Of a DNA stretch of 64,000 nucleotides, positions 16,678 to 25,381 are shown piece by piece (position 1 is the stretch's first letter; the number at the start of each line of letters is the position of its first letter). The stretch spans positions 62,001 through 126,000 of the forward strand of contig NZ_JAKOAV010000007.1 of assembly GCF_029478095.1 (NCBI RefSeq). The letters are read 5' to 3'. Both the position numbers and the translations under genes were made by a program. The notes beneath the pieces are model-generated. The model was given only the letters and a program-made list of their open reading frames with translations, had not been told where the DNA came from and searched no databases. The DNA is from Pelotomaculum isophthalicicum JI (GTDB taxonomy: Bacteria > Bacillota > Desulfotomaculia > Desulfotomaculales > Pelotomaculaceae).

Positions 16678-17676
16678 TTACAAAAATATTTTGATTTTTG
16701 AGGTGTGCTTTCTAAAGTAATCAAATAATGTAAGGAACGGGCCTGCAATTGACTTTATATATGATACCGGTACTGTTATTTTCTTTTGAATATGGCTGCG
16801 CTTTTTGATTGTGCGGGGGAGAATTTTTATAATATTGTAGTACAATTTTATAATCGTTTTAATATCCCTGGTTTTAATAAAATATAAAAAAGTGGAGTAT
16901 GTGTGTAGTAACAAAAAAGTAGTGATAATGTGCCCGAGTAATTTCACCGGCATGTTTTTCAGGTGAACGCAAATAATATTTCTTTGCATCCAAATGAAAC
17001 GTTTTGCCGGAATCTGGCTGGAGGTTGCCTGGATCATGTGGTAAACGATTGCTGTAGGTACGTATAAGCATTTATAACCCATTAGTTGAGCGCGCACACC
17101 TATATCTATGTCTTCATAATAGGCAAAAAAATCCTCATCAAAAAACCCTACCTTTTCAAACATTTCCTTACGATAAATCGCTGCTCCGGCACAAGCGGAA
17201 AATAAATATCTGGGCTGGTCATATTGCCCGGTATCAAGCTCATCTCTTCCGACAGTATGTCCGTAGTAACAAAGCATGTCGCCGGCGTTGTCGATTAGAT
17301 TCCTATTGAAATAATTCATCATTTTCGAGGCGCAAAAACCAACGTCAGTGTTTTCATTAAGCGCTTTAACAAGCTCACCCAGCCATGCCGGGTCGGCTTC
17401 TGTATCGTTATTCAGCAAAGCGACATATTTGCCCCGGGCAGATTTAATCCCACAGTTGACGGCCACGCAAAATCCTTTATTGGTCTGTAACTTATAAATC
17501 CTGACTTCCGGGTAGAAAGATTCGACGAACCTGTCGGAGCCATCGGATGACCCGTTGTCTACCACTATTACTTCGAAGTCCCGGTATGTTTGGCGCTTTA
17601 GGGATGATAGACAGATTTCCAGCAGGTCACGGCCATTCCAGTTTGGTATTATGACAGATGTTTCTGGTGTCGACAT
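16678..17676 (-). CDS. Glycosyltransferase family 2 protein
   Basis: A GT-A fold glycosyltransferase, rhamnosyltransferase-like, of 332 residues. The nucleotide-sugar site is V-I-I-P-N-W-N-G-R-D, then V-V-D-N-G-S-S-D-G-S. The metal motif is N-N-D-T-E (DxD-like), preceded by A-L-L. The acceptor-side stretch F-D-E-D-F-F-A-Y-Y-E-D-I-D-I-G-V-R is typical of the WcaA/RfbN group and holds the catalytic base. A hydrophobic segment near residues 245-265 and a basic C-terminus suggest membrane contact. It is alone on the minus strand beside the IS3 relic and diverges from the second Amj gene, so it is probably a separate insertion into the locus. Confidence 0.88.
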   Translation of the reverse strand: MSTPETSVIIPNWNGRDLLEICLSSLKRQTYRDFEVIVVDNGSSDGSDRFVESFYPEVRIYKLQTNKGFCVAVNCGIKSARGKYVALLNNDTEADPAWLGELVKALNENTDVGFCASKMMNYFNRNLIDNAGDMLCYYGHTVGRDELDTGQYDQPRYLFSACAGAAIYRKEMFEKVGFFDEDFFAYYEDIDIGVRAQLMGYKCLYVPTAIVYHMIQATSSQIPAKRFIWMQRNIICVHLKNMPVKLLGHIITTFLLLHTYSTFLYFIKTRDIKTIIKLYYNIIKILPRTIKKRSHIQKKITVPVSYIKSIAGPFLTLFDYFRKHTSKIKIFL

Positions 17677-17821
17677 AATTCACAACCTTTCATGGGATCA
17701 GACTTCTAATTATTCACATAGTAATAATGAAGGGCGATTTTATTGATATTGATAGCGGTCTGTTGAGTGTCAATTTAGGGTTTTGCTAATATATTAAGAA
17801 TATATTTAGTCGGGGGTAAGT

Positions 17822-18697
17822 ATGGAGCGGTTTTTGATTGTCATTACTCTGACAGTGATTATCCATCTGATAAGCACTTTAGCCTATTCAGTCCGGTTGG
17901 CCGGGGTGCGTACGCAGCGGCTGCTTACTGCATTTTCTCTGTATAACATAATTTACCTTGCGGCAAGTTTTTCCAATAACATACAGACCCCTTTGTTAAC
18001 TTCCATTGTAGAACACGGAATTAACGCGGGTGCGATGCAGGCTGGTTTAAATGTACCTGTCGAGCAAGTGGTTTCCCATGCGGCGTATCAGGGTCAATTG
18101 ACCTTGCTCGCGGAGCAAATTCGTCTGGTTATTGCGGCAGCCACTTTGGGCACTTTGGGAGGAGCATTCTTAGTTCCGCCTTTCGTAAGCATTTTTGTAA
18201 AAGCAATCCGGCTTTTTGAAGAAACGGGCTCGACGCTTCGTACGTTTATTAACCTTGCTATTTCCTGTCTGCCTTGGCGCTTACGTCCGAAAAGACTGCA
18301 TTTTGGGGCTTATTGCACTTTATTAAAACAGATAATCAGGCAGAAGATAAAAATACCTAAAAATTTCTTGTTGGCGAATGTTATTGTTACCGGGTTTTAT
18401 ACGACTGGTGTACTCTCAGCCCTTTATGCCGGTGCTATGTTTCCTGATTTCCGGACAACGGCCACTACGCTTTCAATGGTTGTCAACGGCTTTGCCACCA
18501 TCCTGGGAACAATGGTGGTGGAACCGACAGCGTCATCCATCACTGATGAGGCGCTACGCGGGGACAGGGATGAAGCGGACGTTAAACAAATGGCCTTCTA
18601 CATGGCATTAACACGCCTAGCCGGAACCGTTTTGGCCCAGGCGCTTTTTTTGCCGGGCGCGTATTTTATTAAGTTTATCGCACAACTACTGGCATAA
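17822..18697 (+). CDS. Amj-family lipid-linked glycan flippase (DUF2837), copy 2
   Basis: A paralogue of the protein at 8819, 291 residues, with about six hydrophobic segments. Shared patterns include Y-S-V-R-L-A-G-V-R-T-Q-R-L-L-T-A, T-S-I-V-E-H-G-I, the charged loop A-I-R-L-F-E-E-T-G-S and the signature V-T-G-F-Y-T-T-G-V-L-S-A-L-Y-A-G. In B. subtilis, Amj flips lipid II and covers loss of MurJ. ATG at 17822 follows GGGGGTAAGT. It is flanked by two minus-strand transcription units and followed by repeat element 4, so it is a single-gene unit. It could be either the housekeeping Amj or a dedicated flippase for the polymer. Confidence 0.87.
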   Translation: MERFLIVITLTVIIHLISTLAYSVRLAGVRTQRLLTAFSLYNIIYLAASFSNNIQTPLLTSIVEHGINAGAMQAGLNVPVEQVVSHAAYQGQLTLLAEQIRLVIAAATLGTLGGAFLVPPFVSIFVKAIRLFEETGSTLRTFINLAISCLPWRLRPKRLHFGAYCTLLKQIIRQKIKIPKNFLLANVIVTGFYTTGVLSALYAGAMFPDFRTTATTLSMVVNGFATILGTMVVEPTASSITDEALRGDRDEADVKQMAFYMALTRLAGTVLAQALFLPGAYFIKFIAQLLA

Positions 18698-18717
18698 AAA
18701 GTTATCCGGCACTACTT

Positions 18718-18827
18718 AAGGGTCAGAAGTCAGTAGTCAGTAGTCAGTAATCAGGTTGCCAGAATGATAGAAAGGTTTAGCGCTTTGGATAATTCTGAAT
18801 TCTGACTACTGAATTCTGAATGCCTAA
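18718..18827. repeat. AGTCAG-type MITE-like element 4 (core B)
   Basis: The left arm GTCAGAAGTCAGTAGTCAGT is followed by a core with AGAATGATAGAAAGGTTTAG, then the right arm TTCTGAATTCTGACTACTGA. It matches element 7 (30756) in core and arms. It lies at the convergent junction between copy 2 of Amj and the acetylation genes. Confidence 0.8.
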
Positions 18828-18836
18828 ATAATAACA

Positions 18837-19970
18837 TTAATCCAATAGTTTACCTTTAATAATTTCCTGTGCAACCAATCCGGCCGCTATTTCTGCGCCT
18901 TCACCATTCCAGTGGGTATCATCAAAGTAATAAACATCTCTGCCTTCTCTGATTTCATTTCTGAATGGATCAATCAGATTTATAGCGATTACGTTGTTCT
19001 TCTGGAGTTCACTTGTCAGGCGCTCAATAAAATGTGGATCTTTTTTTGTTTTTTGTTCTTCAACAATTTCATCATAATAAGCGTTAAATTTATCAGGAAC
19101 GGCAAGGAAAATGAGTGTTATACCTTTTGCCTTAAGTTGCTCATTGATATAAGAAATAAACGCGACCGGTTGACATACATCTTCAAAATCCCCTGTTTTA
19201 TTGAAGGAAACCAGATCGTCCTGGAAAAACATCAGATCTCTGCCGTTCTTCAGTTTCACTATGTCAACTTTATCGAGTACCGGTTTGCCGGTAATGTTAT
19301 ACGATAAATTATTTACTAAAAACTTAATATTAGAAGAATTTACCACTGCCAGTTGTTTGTGAGAAGTATTTTTCTTACCCCAATTTTCTTCGTATTCATT
19401 TTTCTTCTTTGATGCTGAATAATAAAAATCAACTTTCCCTATGTTGAAACTATCGTTATTAATATTTCTTTCAACGGATTCCCACACCAGGACCTTTGCG
19501 TTTTTCATAAGATCACCCTGTAAAAAAGAAAAAGGATCCAAGACACCATTGGCTGCCGCATTGTAACAGTTTATATTTAATTTGTTTTGCAACAACATCG
19601 AAAAACGTTCGTCATCATTATTGCATAGCATGAATGAGTCGCCGACGGTGAGCACCGGATATGTTAAATTATCGTTGTAATCTTTATTTAAGTATCCATT
19701 TTGATCTGATGTATCAACAACTTTGCGGCGAACACCCAGCCTGTATAGATATGAAAGTCGCGCTAAATCACCGAATGCCGTAACCTCAATATGTCTCTGC
19801 GGCTCGTGTCTGCCTGTATATGCTGATCTTTTGATAAACTTATCCGGCAAAGAAAGAGCTTCCCCCGTAAATCCATAAAGAATTATATGAAAAATTAAAA
19901 AAGAGATAATCGCTATCGTAAATACTTTTACAAAATATTTATAGGACAAGTTTCTCACCTGGCTTCTCAA
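18837..19970 (-). CDS. AlgX/AlgJ-like SGNH acetyltransferase-type protein
   Basis: This is probably the extracytoplasmic partner that attaches acetyl groups to the polymer delivered through the adjacent AlgI-like protein. A basic N-terminus is followed by a membrane anchor (about residues 13-33), then an SGNH-type domain with V-L-T-V-G-D-S-F-M (nucleophile Ser) and the C-terminal pair D-D-T-H-W-N-G-E-G-A (Asp and His), as in AlgX, AlgJ and DltD-like enzymes. It is 377 residues long. Its start overlaps the stop of the MBOAT gene by four bases, so the two are translationally coupled. The coding sequence is AT-rich. The acceptor is inferred, not shown. Confidence 0.82.
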   Translation of the reverse strand: MRSQVRNLSYKYFVKVFTIAIISFLIFHIILYGFTGEALSLPDKFIKRSAYTGRHEPQRHIEVTAFGDLARLSYLYRLGVRRKVVDTSDQNGYLNKDYNDNLTYPVLTVGDSFMLCNNDDERFSMLLQNKLNINCYNAAANGVLDPFSFLQGDLMKNAKVLVWESVERNINNDSFNIGKVDFYYSASKKKNEYEENWGKKNTSHKQLAVVNSSNIKFLVNNLSYNITGKPVLDKVDIVKLKNGRDLMFFQDDLVSFNKTGDFEDVCQPVAFISYINEQLKAKGITLIFLAVPDKFNAYYDEIVEEQKTKKDPHFIERLTSELQKNNVIAINLIDPFRNEIREGRDVYYFDDTHWNGEGAEIAAGLVAQEIIKGKLLD

Positions 19971-21343
19971 AATTGAAAATATAAAAATTCACTGGGGTTG
20001 TTAATCATTGTCAGAGAAATGAGGGCAATCAGGATCGTAAAGACCAGCCATTTTGTGTTCGGCCTGATGTTATTTGCCAGGTATATGGAGTTCGGCAGTA
20101 GGTTAACGGCAATTACGGCGAGTATAATAAAAAAGATTTCAATTTTTGTCGCGTATTCAGGATGGAAATCAATTCCGTTTAAGCCAACGCAGCCTTTTAG
20201 TATGTTGAACGCTGTTTTTATATCTTTTGCCCTAAAGAATATCCAGGCCACAACCACGGCGATAAATGTGACGGTTCTTGCTATAAACCAATTAATTTTA
20301 ATTTTTGTGGACCTGAATTCATGGTTGATACATAAGTAAATACCGTGCAAACCTCCCCATATTACGAAAGTCCAGCCTGCTCCGTGCCATAAACCGCCCA
20401 ATAGCATTGTTATCATTAAATTAATATATTTCCTGAGCTTGCCTAGCCTGTTTCCACCAAGTGGAATATATAAATAATCTTTTAGGAATCTTGATAAGGT
20501 CATGTGCCACGTGCGCCAGAAATCTATGATATTGTTTGACTTATAGGGAGAATTAAAGTTATACGGCATCTTGATATTAAACATATAGGCCAAGCCCAAC
20601 GCCATATCTGTATAGCCGGAAAAGTCAAAGTAAATTTGCATTGTATAAGAAAGGGCGCCCGCCCAGGCTTCAATAAATGTCGGATGCTCAGCCAGGTCAA
20701 AAACCAAGGCTACATGAGGAGAAAAATAGTCTGCTATAATTACTTTTTTAAACAGCCCGATAAAAAATAACAGGATTCCGGTGGATATATTCAAGTAGTT
20801 CACTTTAAAAGTTTTTTCATCTTTGAACTGCGGGATGATCTCTTTGTGGTAAACTATCGGGCCTGCTATTAAATGAGGAAAAAACAGCACAAATAAACTG
20901 TAACTGATTAAGTTATACTTAATGTTTCTGTTTTTATATATATCAACTATGTAAGCTATTTGCGTAAAAGTAAAAAAAGAAATGGCCAAAGGCAAAACAA
21001 TGTTTAAGGAGCTTATGTTTGTTTGGAACATTTTATTGATATTATCAATGAAGAAATTGCAGTATTTATAATATGCAAGCAGTAACAGGTTGAAAGAAAC
21101 TCCCGCGATCAATATTTCCTTCCTACCCGTTCTGCATAATAAATGACCAGTCAGATAGTTTAGGCTGATACTGATCACTATTAAGATTGCATATCGATAA
21201 TTCCAGTAGCTATAGAAAACAAGAGACATCAGAACTAAGGATAATATCGCCGGAAGGTAAAGCTTTTTATTTGTGCAGAAATAAAAAATTACAATGGTTA
21301 ATGGCAAAAAGATAAATATAAATTCAAAACTGTTAAAAAGCAT
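19967..21343 (-). CDS. MBOAT-family O-acyltransferase (AlgI-like)
   Basis: A polytopic membrane-bound O-acyltransferase of 458 residues, about ten hydrophobic segments long. AlgI-type members move acetyl groups across the membrane for polysaccharide O-acetylation. Signatures are F-R-T-W-H-M-T-L-S-R-F-L-K-D-Y, the family stretch Y-I-P-L-G-G-N-R, and the catalytic His in G-G-L-W-H-G-A-G-W-T-F. The early F-D-F-S-G-Y-T-D-M-A motif is also present. It is paired with the SGNH protein directly downstream. The start at 21343 follows GGGAG. AT-rich composition and minus-strand orientation set this pair apart from the surrounding glycosyltransferase genes. Confidence 0.9.
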   Translation of the reverse strand: MLFNSFEFIFIFLPLTIVIFYFCTNKKLYLPAILSLVLMSLVFYSYWNYRYAILIVISISLNYLTGHLLCRTGRKEILIAGVSFNLLLLAYYKYCNFFIDNINKMFQTNISSLNIVLPLAISFFTFTQIAYIVDIYKNRNIKYNLISYSLFVLFFPHLIAGPIVYHKEIIPQFKDEKTFKVNYLNISTGILLFFIGLFKKVIIADYFSPHVALVFDLAEHPTFIEAWAGALSYTMQIYFDFSGYTDMALGLAYMFNIKMPYNFNSPYKSNNIIDFWRTWHMTLSRFLKDYLYIPLGGNRLGKLRKYINLMITMLLGGLWHGAGWTFVIWGGLHGIYLCINHEFRSTKIKINWFIARTVTFIAVVVAWIFFRAKDIKTAFNILKGCVGLNGIDFHPEYATKIEIFFIILAVIAVNLLPNSIYLANNIRPNTKWLVFTILIALISLTMINNPSEFLYFQF

Positions 21344-21377
21344 AAAAATCTCCCATTAATATATTAATTATTGAGTA

Positions 21378-21413
21378 AAAAATAAGGGAAAGCTAAACCA
21401 CTTCCCCTTATTT
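21378..21413 (-). terminator. Rho-independent terminator for the rhodanese genes
   Basis: On the minus strand AAATAAGGGGAAG pairs with CTTTCCCTTATTT (13 pairs, one G-U) around TGGTTTAG, followed by T-rich sequence. It starts a few bases after the stop of the 21417-22430 gene. Confidence 0.8.
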
Positions 21414-21416
21414 CAC

Positions 21417-22430
21417 TTATTTTACGGGTTTTACTACTAATTGTTGTTCACCGTATTCTAGCACCAATTCCCTTTCGACCCACTCACTAAAACCGCCGTC
21501 GTAGTTCTTGACATTAGAAAAGCCCATTAGCTCGTGTAGAACAAACCATACCAGAGAAGATTCCACTCCGTTGTTCGAATAAACCAGCACCTTTTTGTCC
21601 GGAGTCACTCCTTTGCTTGCCATTAGAACATTCAATTCCTGTATAGCCTTAAAAGTTTTATCCTCATTAAGAGTATCCAAAAGACTGATATTGACACTGG
21701 TGGGAATATGCCCTACCAAGTATTCATTTTTAGAACGGGTGTCAACAATGATAGTGCTTGGAGTATAGTTCAGAATCGCATCCACAACTTCTTCCAGGTT
21801 TGTGTATATGTTTGTATCCGCTTTTGCATAATTAAATGCAAAATTAGACGGCGTGATTATCGGCGCCGCCACGGCTGCCTCGAAACCTGCTTCTTTCCAC
21901 TTTTCGTACCCACCGTCCAGTATTTGAACCGGGTTGTCGCAGCCATAGGCTTTTAATATCCAGTAGATACGCGCCTGTAATCCGTCGTTGCCATAAAGCA
22001 CGATCTTCTTCTGGCTGTTTATCCCTTTGTCCCCCAAAGTTTTTTGCACCTGATCCGGGGCGGCCAACCGGTCATTGTAGGCAGGATGTGTATACTCGGC
22101 ATGCAGGATGGGGATAGCGCCGGGAACATGACCAGCAGGGTAAGAATACGCGAAAACCTGAAAGCTTCTCCCGCGTGTATCAAGAATTGACACGTTCGGG
22201 TCACTGGTCATCTTGTTTAGCTCGTAAACGCTTATTACAGCGTCAGGATTGCTGTATTCAGAAATTTTGTCAGCGGCTAATTGCGCCGGATCTTTTTGCT
22301 TCGGCTGCACCACGGCCGGTTTTGAACTGCGGTACTGGCGTTTGCAGCTCGCCAGGGCAGTTAAGGAAATCGCGAAAATTAATATAGTCGCCAGACAGTA
22401 AATTAATATGGACAGACTTTTTTTATTCAT
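21417..22430 (-). CDS. Tandem rhodanese-domain lipoprotein, active-site Cys replaced by Ser
   Basis: An exported lipoprotein with two rhodanese domains, 337 residues. The signal peptide ends in the lipobox L-A-S-C (about residue 28). Domain 1 has D-T-R-G-R-S-F-Q-V and G-H-V-P-G-A-I-P. Domain 2 has D-T-R-S-K-N-E-Y and G-H-I-P-T-S-V-N. In active sulfurtransferases the loop after the last strand starts with Cys; here it is V-Y-S-N-N-G-V-E-S-S, so the sulfur-carrying Cys is Ser. The neighbouring paralogue keeps Cys at this place. It is therefore probably not a thiosulfate sulfurtransferase and may bind or regulate instead. The start at 22430 follows GGAGGGA. Its role beside the polysaccharide genes is unknown. 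Confidence 0.85.
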   Translation of the reverse strand: MNKKSLSILIYCLATILIFAISLTALASCKRQYRSSKPAVVQPKQKDPAQLAADKISEYSNPDAVISVYELNKMTSDPNVSILDTRGRSFQVFAYSYPAGHVPGAIPILHAEYTHPAYNDRLAAPDQVQKTLGDKGINSQKKIVLYGNDGLQARIYWILKAYGCDNPVQILDGGYEKWKEAGFEAAVAAPIITPSNFAFNYAKADTNIYTNLEEVVDAILNYTPSTIIVDTRSKNEYLVGHIPTSVNISLLDTLNEDKTFKAIQELNVLMASKGVTPDKKVLVYSNNGVESSLVWFVLHELMGFSNVKNYDGGFSEWVERELVLEYGEQQLVVKPVK

Positions 22431-22480
22431 TGTCCCTCCCCATTTTCGTAAAGTTTTTTAGTAATAAGGTATGGAACTCC

Positions 22481-23497
22481 CTATTCACCGCTTTGGGTCT
22501 TTCGGTCCATCTTGAGCCACTCATTTAAGGAGCCGTCATAATTCTTCACATTTGGATACCCCAACAGTTGAGAAAAAGCAAACCAGACCAGTGAAGAGTC
22601 GACGCCGGAATCGCAATACACAATTATTTTTTTATCTGGGGTTATTTTTTTATTTTCAGCGAGGGCCTTCAAGTCAGAGGCAGACTTAAAAGTCAGGTCT
22701 TTGTTCAATAATTCCGCATAGAAAAAGTTTATGCTGCCGGGAATATGTTTGTATAAATATTCGTCTCTGCTCCGGGTGTCCACGATAACATTATTCGGGT
22801 TGCCGATTGCCGCTTCTACTTCATTTAGAGTTGCCAGCAACTCCATTTTTGATCTCGCTAAATCAAATTCGAATGTATCAGGCGGGCGGACAGAGTTTGC
22901 GGACGTAATATCGTAGCCTGCTTCTTTCCACTTATCCAAGCCGCCGTCCAGAATTTTTACGTTATCGTAGCCATACATCCGCATGGCCCAAAATAGTCGT
23001 GCCTGTAATCCGTCATTGCCATATAGGACAACGGTGCTTTCATTGTCGGCTCCCAGCCCGCCGAGAACATCTTGTAATTGTGGCGGTGTCGCTATCCTGT
23101 CGGTATATTTGGGGTGGGTATAGCTTTCATGCAATATGGGCACTGCCCCTGGTATATGACCGTACCGGTAAGATTTTAGGAAAACTTCATAGCTCCTGCC
23201 GCGTGTGTCAAGGGTAAATATGCTGGTATCGTAAATTTTTTGATTTAATTCGTAAACGCTGATTAGGGCTTCAGGATGCGCATAGCCGGCTATTTTTTCT
23301 GCGGCAGCCTGGCGATCCGCCGGGTCTTCTTTTTTTTCTTCAACAACCGGAGGAGTGATAACAGCTTGCTTGCGACTACATCCTCCCAGTAAGCAAGCTC
23401 CGGTGATCACATTAATGAACATTAAGAACAATACAGCCGAAAAGAAAAGTCTCCCAAAGGCAGCTCGCAACATACTTCTATTTAATTTTATTGACAT
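22481..23497 (-). CDS. Tandem rhodanese-domain lipoprotein (thiosulfate sulfurtransferase-like)
   Basis: A paralogue of the downstream gene, 338 residues, with a signal peptide and the lipobox L-G-G-C (about residue 39). Domain 1 (D-T-R-G-R-S-Y-E-V, G-H-I-P-G-A-V-P) and domain 2 (D-T-R-S-R-D-E-Y, H-I-P-G-S-I-N-F) match TST-type sulfurtransferases. The catalytic loop is V-Y-C-D-S-G-V-D-S-S, with the sulfur-accepting Cys. It would act outside the membrane on an unknown sulfur donor and acceptor. The AGGAGG site lies about 27 bases before the ATG, with GTTCTCTTGAGAAC between; folding this repeat would shorten the gap. A second ATG nine codons in is an alternative start. It is in an operon with the Ser variant, 50 bases apart. 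Confidence 0.87.
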   Translation of the reverse strand: MSIKLNRSMLRAAFGRLFFSAVLFLMFINVITGACLLGGCSRKQAVITPPVVEEKKEDPADRQAAAEKIAGYAHPEALISVYELNQKIYDTSIFTLDTRGRSYEVFLKSYRYGHIPGAVPILHESYTHPKYTDRIATPPQLQDVLGGLGADNESTVVLYGNDGLQARLFWAMRMYGYDNVKILDGGLDKWKEAGYDITSANSVRPPDTFEFDLARSKMELLATLNEVEAAIGNPNNVIVDTRSRDEYLYKHIPGSINFFYAELLNKDLTFKSASDLKALAENKKITPDKKIIVYCDSGVDSSLVWFAFSQLLGYPNVKNYDGSLNEWLKMDRKTQSGE

Positions 23498-23727
23498 AAA
23501 TAACCGGTTCTCAAGAGAACTCTTGCACCTCCTTTCTAGCCCGTAAGCGGTATCTATGAATTCTCAGGAATAGCATATGAAATTTTGATATTAGAAGTTA
23601 CAATTCATCAAACAATGGATAATTGGCGCATTTTGCTATCACAAGCCCGGTTTACCCGACATAAGATAACACGAAGCGTGTGCTGGAGATGTGATGGAAA
23701 TTACGCAAGGGATGGGGACCGCAATTC

Positions 23728-24630
23728 ATGTTATTGGCTGGAGTGTTGGGGAACGTGTGGTTTTGGGCATTAATTGCAAACGCCATTATCACCGCTATTT
23801 TTCTTATTATTGCTTTAGCCTATATGGAAGCGGGGGGAAAGGCGAAATCCAAGTGGTTGACCTTGACATTTTGTTCACTGGTAGTGATGGTATCGTTAAT
23901 CATTATGAAACCCAAGCCGAACAAGGAAGAAGTACAGTATTTGCCGGTGTCTCCCGCAGTCACGGAAAACGTGGATAAACAGAAGGACACAGCCCCCAAA
24001 AAAAGCGCTGCAAATTCCACCAGTTCTACTGGCAGTTCGTCCGGTGAAAAGTCACAAAGTACGTCGGGCAAAAATCAGGGAACGCAGGGGCAGACTAAGG
24101 TTTCCCAAGAAAAAAACGGCGGTGAGTCAGGAACAAATAGTACGACGGAAAATAAAAAGACCGCGCCAACTATACAAGACCAGCTTAACGACTCCCTTAA
24201 AAAGAAAAGTAATGACAATATATACAAAGATCCTGTCCTTGAAGAAATATTGGACCTGAAACAACGTGCGGAAGAAGGCAGCGAAGAAACCGCTTCGGAA
24301 GAGCTCCCGGAAAATTCCTCTGAACAGCAGCCTGGCGGCGCCGGCTCCTCCGCGGAGGGGCAGAAGGATGTTCAAAATACAGATACCGGCAGTAGGAAAG
24401 ATTTAATAAAACAGTTGAGTAGTCAAAAAGTAGTTAAGGCAAAGGTTCTGGTGTCATCCCTTAATGTCAGAGATAAGGGAAGCATGGATGGTAATGTTAT
24501 CGGATCGTTAAATACAGGCGATATTGTGGAGGTTATAGATAATACCGTAATTGGTGAGTGGGTCAATGTAAAGTTGAACTCCGGGCAAAAGGGGTGGGTA
24601 ATTAGGAAGAATTTAGAAATATTGCAGTAA
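23728..24630 (+). CDS. Membrane-anchored protein with C-terminal bacterial SH3 domain
   Basis: The product is 300 residues. Two N-terminal hydrophobic segments (about residues 8-30 and 42-60) are followed by a long low-complexity Ser/Thr/Gln/Glu-rich linker (about 70-230). A C-terminal SH3b domain (about 233-300) has S-S-L-N-V-R-D-K-G-S-M-D-G-N-V-I-G and G-W-V-I-R-K-N-L. SH3b domains usually bind peptidoglycan or glycans, so it may tether something to the wall. The ATG at 23728 has only a weak ribosome site (GGGATGGGGACC), so the start is uncertain. It lies upstream of the CpsC/CpsD-like genes and may be co-transcribed with them, although a short repeat arm intervenes. Confidence 0.7.
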   Translation: MLLAGVLGNVWFWALIANAIITAIFLIIALAYMEAGGKAKSKWLTLTFCSLVVMVSLIIMKPKPNKEEVQYLPVSPAVTENVDKQKDTAPKKSAANSTSSTGSSSGEKSQSTSGKNQGTQGQTKVSQEKNGGESGTNSTTENKKTAPTIQDQLNDSLKKKSNDNIYKDPVLEEILDLKQRAEEGSEETASEELPENSSEQQPGGAGSSAEGQKDVQNTDTGSRKDLIKQLSSQKVVKAKVLVSSLNVRDKGSMDGNVIGSLNTGDIVEVIDNTVIGEWVNVKLNSGQKGWVIRKNLEILQ

Positions 24631-24635
24631 ATAAT

Positions 24636-24662
24636 AGTACTGACTACTTGAATAGTAACATC
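24636..24662. repeat. AGTCAG-type half element (element 5)
   Basis: Only a right-arm sequence is present (TACTGACTACTTGAATAGTA). It is nearly identical to the right end of element 1 (CTACTTGAATAGTAACA). It lies just before the ribosome site of the CpsC-like gene. Confidence 0.6.
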
Positions 24663-24688
24663 TGCAATTTGTCTAAGGGGGAAAGGTG

Positions 24689-25381
24689 ATGAAGCTAAAG
24701 GAACTCGGGAGAATATTGGGAGAGTTGAAACTGGTCTTGGTTCTGGTGCCCGTTGTGGCAATGCTGACAAGCGCCATAATCAATTTATTTGTATTGACGC
24801 CTGTTTATGAGTCAACAACAACAATAATAGTGCTAAGAGACCAGATGACCCCGTATTCCGAGATAAACATTAATACGATCACATTAAATCAAAGGCTGGT
24901 AAGGACTTACAGCGAACTGGCAAAAAGCCGTTCCGTAGCTGAAGAAGTCATTAATAATAATAATTTGAGTTATACCCCCGGGGAGTTAAGCGCGAAGATC
25001 AAAGTTGAATTGGCCGGCGATACTGAGGTGCTGAAAATTACAGCAGGTGATTCCAACCCTTCAATTGCGGCATTAATCGCCAATGGAGTCGCCCAGGCGC
25101 TTTCCGGCAAAGTTTACAAAGTCATGAATGTTAAAAATATACAGGTGCTTGATCCTGCCGTGCCGTCAGGAACTCCGGTTAGCCCTAAATCTGTATTAAA
25201 TATTTTAGTTGCTGGTATTCTCGGTCTTGTAATAACGGTGGCAATCATTTTTGTCAGGGAATATCTTGACGATACCATCAGGTATCCTGAAGAGATAGAA
25301 AGCTTACTGAAGCTGTCTGTGTTGGGAATGATACCTGCGGCCACTCTCCAAACAGGTGACGGAAGGGGAGTTAAAGTTTGA
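24689..25381 (+). CDS. Wzz/CpsC-type chain-length determinant (tyrosine kinase adaptor)
   Basis: A membrane protein with two transmembrane segments (about residues 15-37 and 175-195) enclosing an extracellular Wzz domain that begins T-P-V-Y-E-S-T-T-T-I-I-V. It ends with a short basic cytoplasmic tail. This is the Gram-positive adaptor form that works with a separate CpsD-type kinase in regulating polymer length and export. The following gene overlaps by four bases (GTTTGAGC junction), fitting the usual CpsC-CpsD pair. ATG at 24689 follows GGGGGAAAGGTG; the GTG three bases upstream is also possible. The product is 230 residues. A second Wzz-like protein is encoded at 49939. Confidence 0.87.
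   Translation: MKLKELGRILGELKLVLVLVPVVAMLTSAIINLFVLTPVYESTTTIIVLRDQMTPYSEININTITLNQRLVRTYSELAKSRSVAEEVINNNNLSYTPGELSAKIKVELAGDTEVLKITAGDSNPSIAALIANGVAQALSGKVYKVMNVKNIQVLDPAVPSGTPVSPKSVLNILVAGILGLVITVAIIFVREYLDDTIRYPEEIESLLKLSVLGMIPAATLQTGDGRGVKV

Noticed and set aside
18837-21343. DltB/DltD system for D-alanylation
   Set aside because: The MBOAT and SGNH pair resembles DltB/DltD in layout, but no dltA or dltC lies nearby and the sequence patterns fit AlgI/AlgX better.
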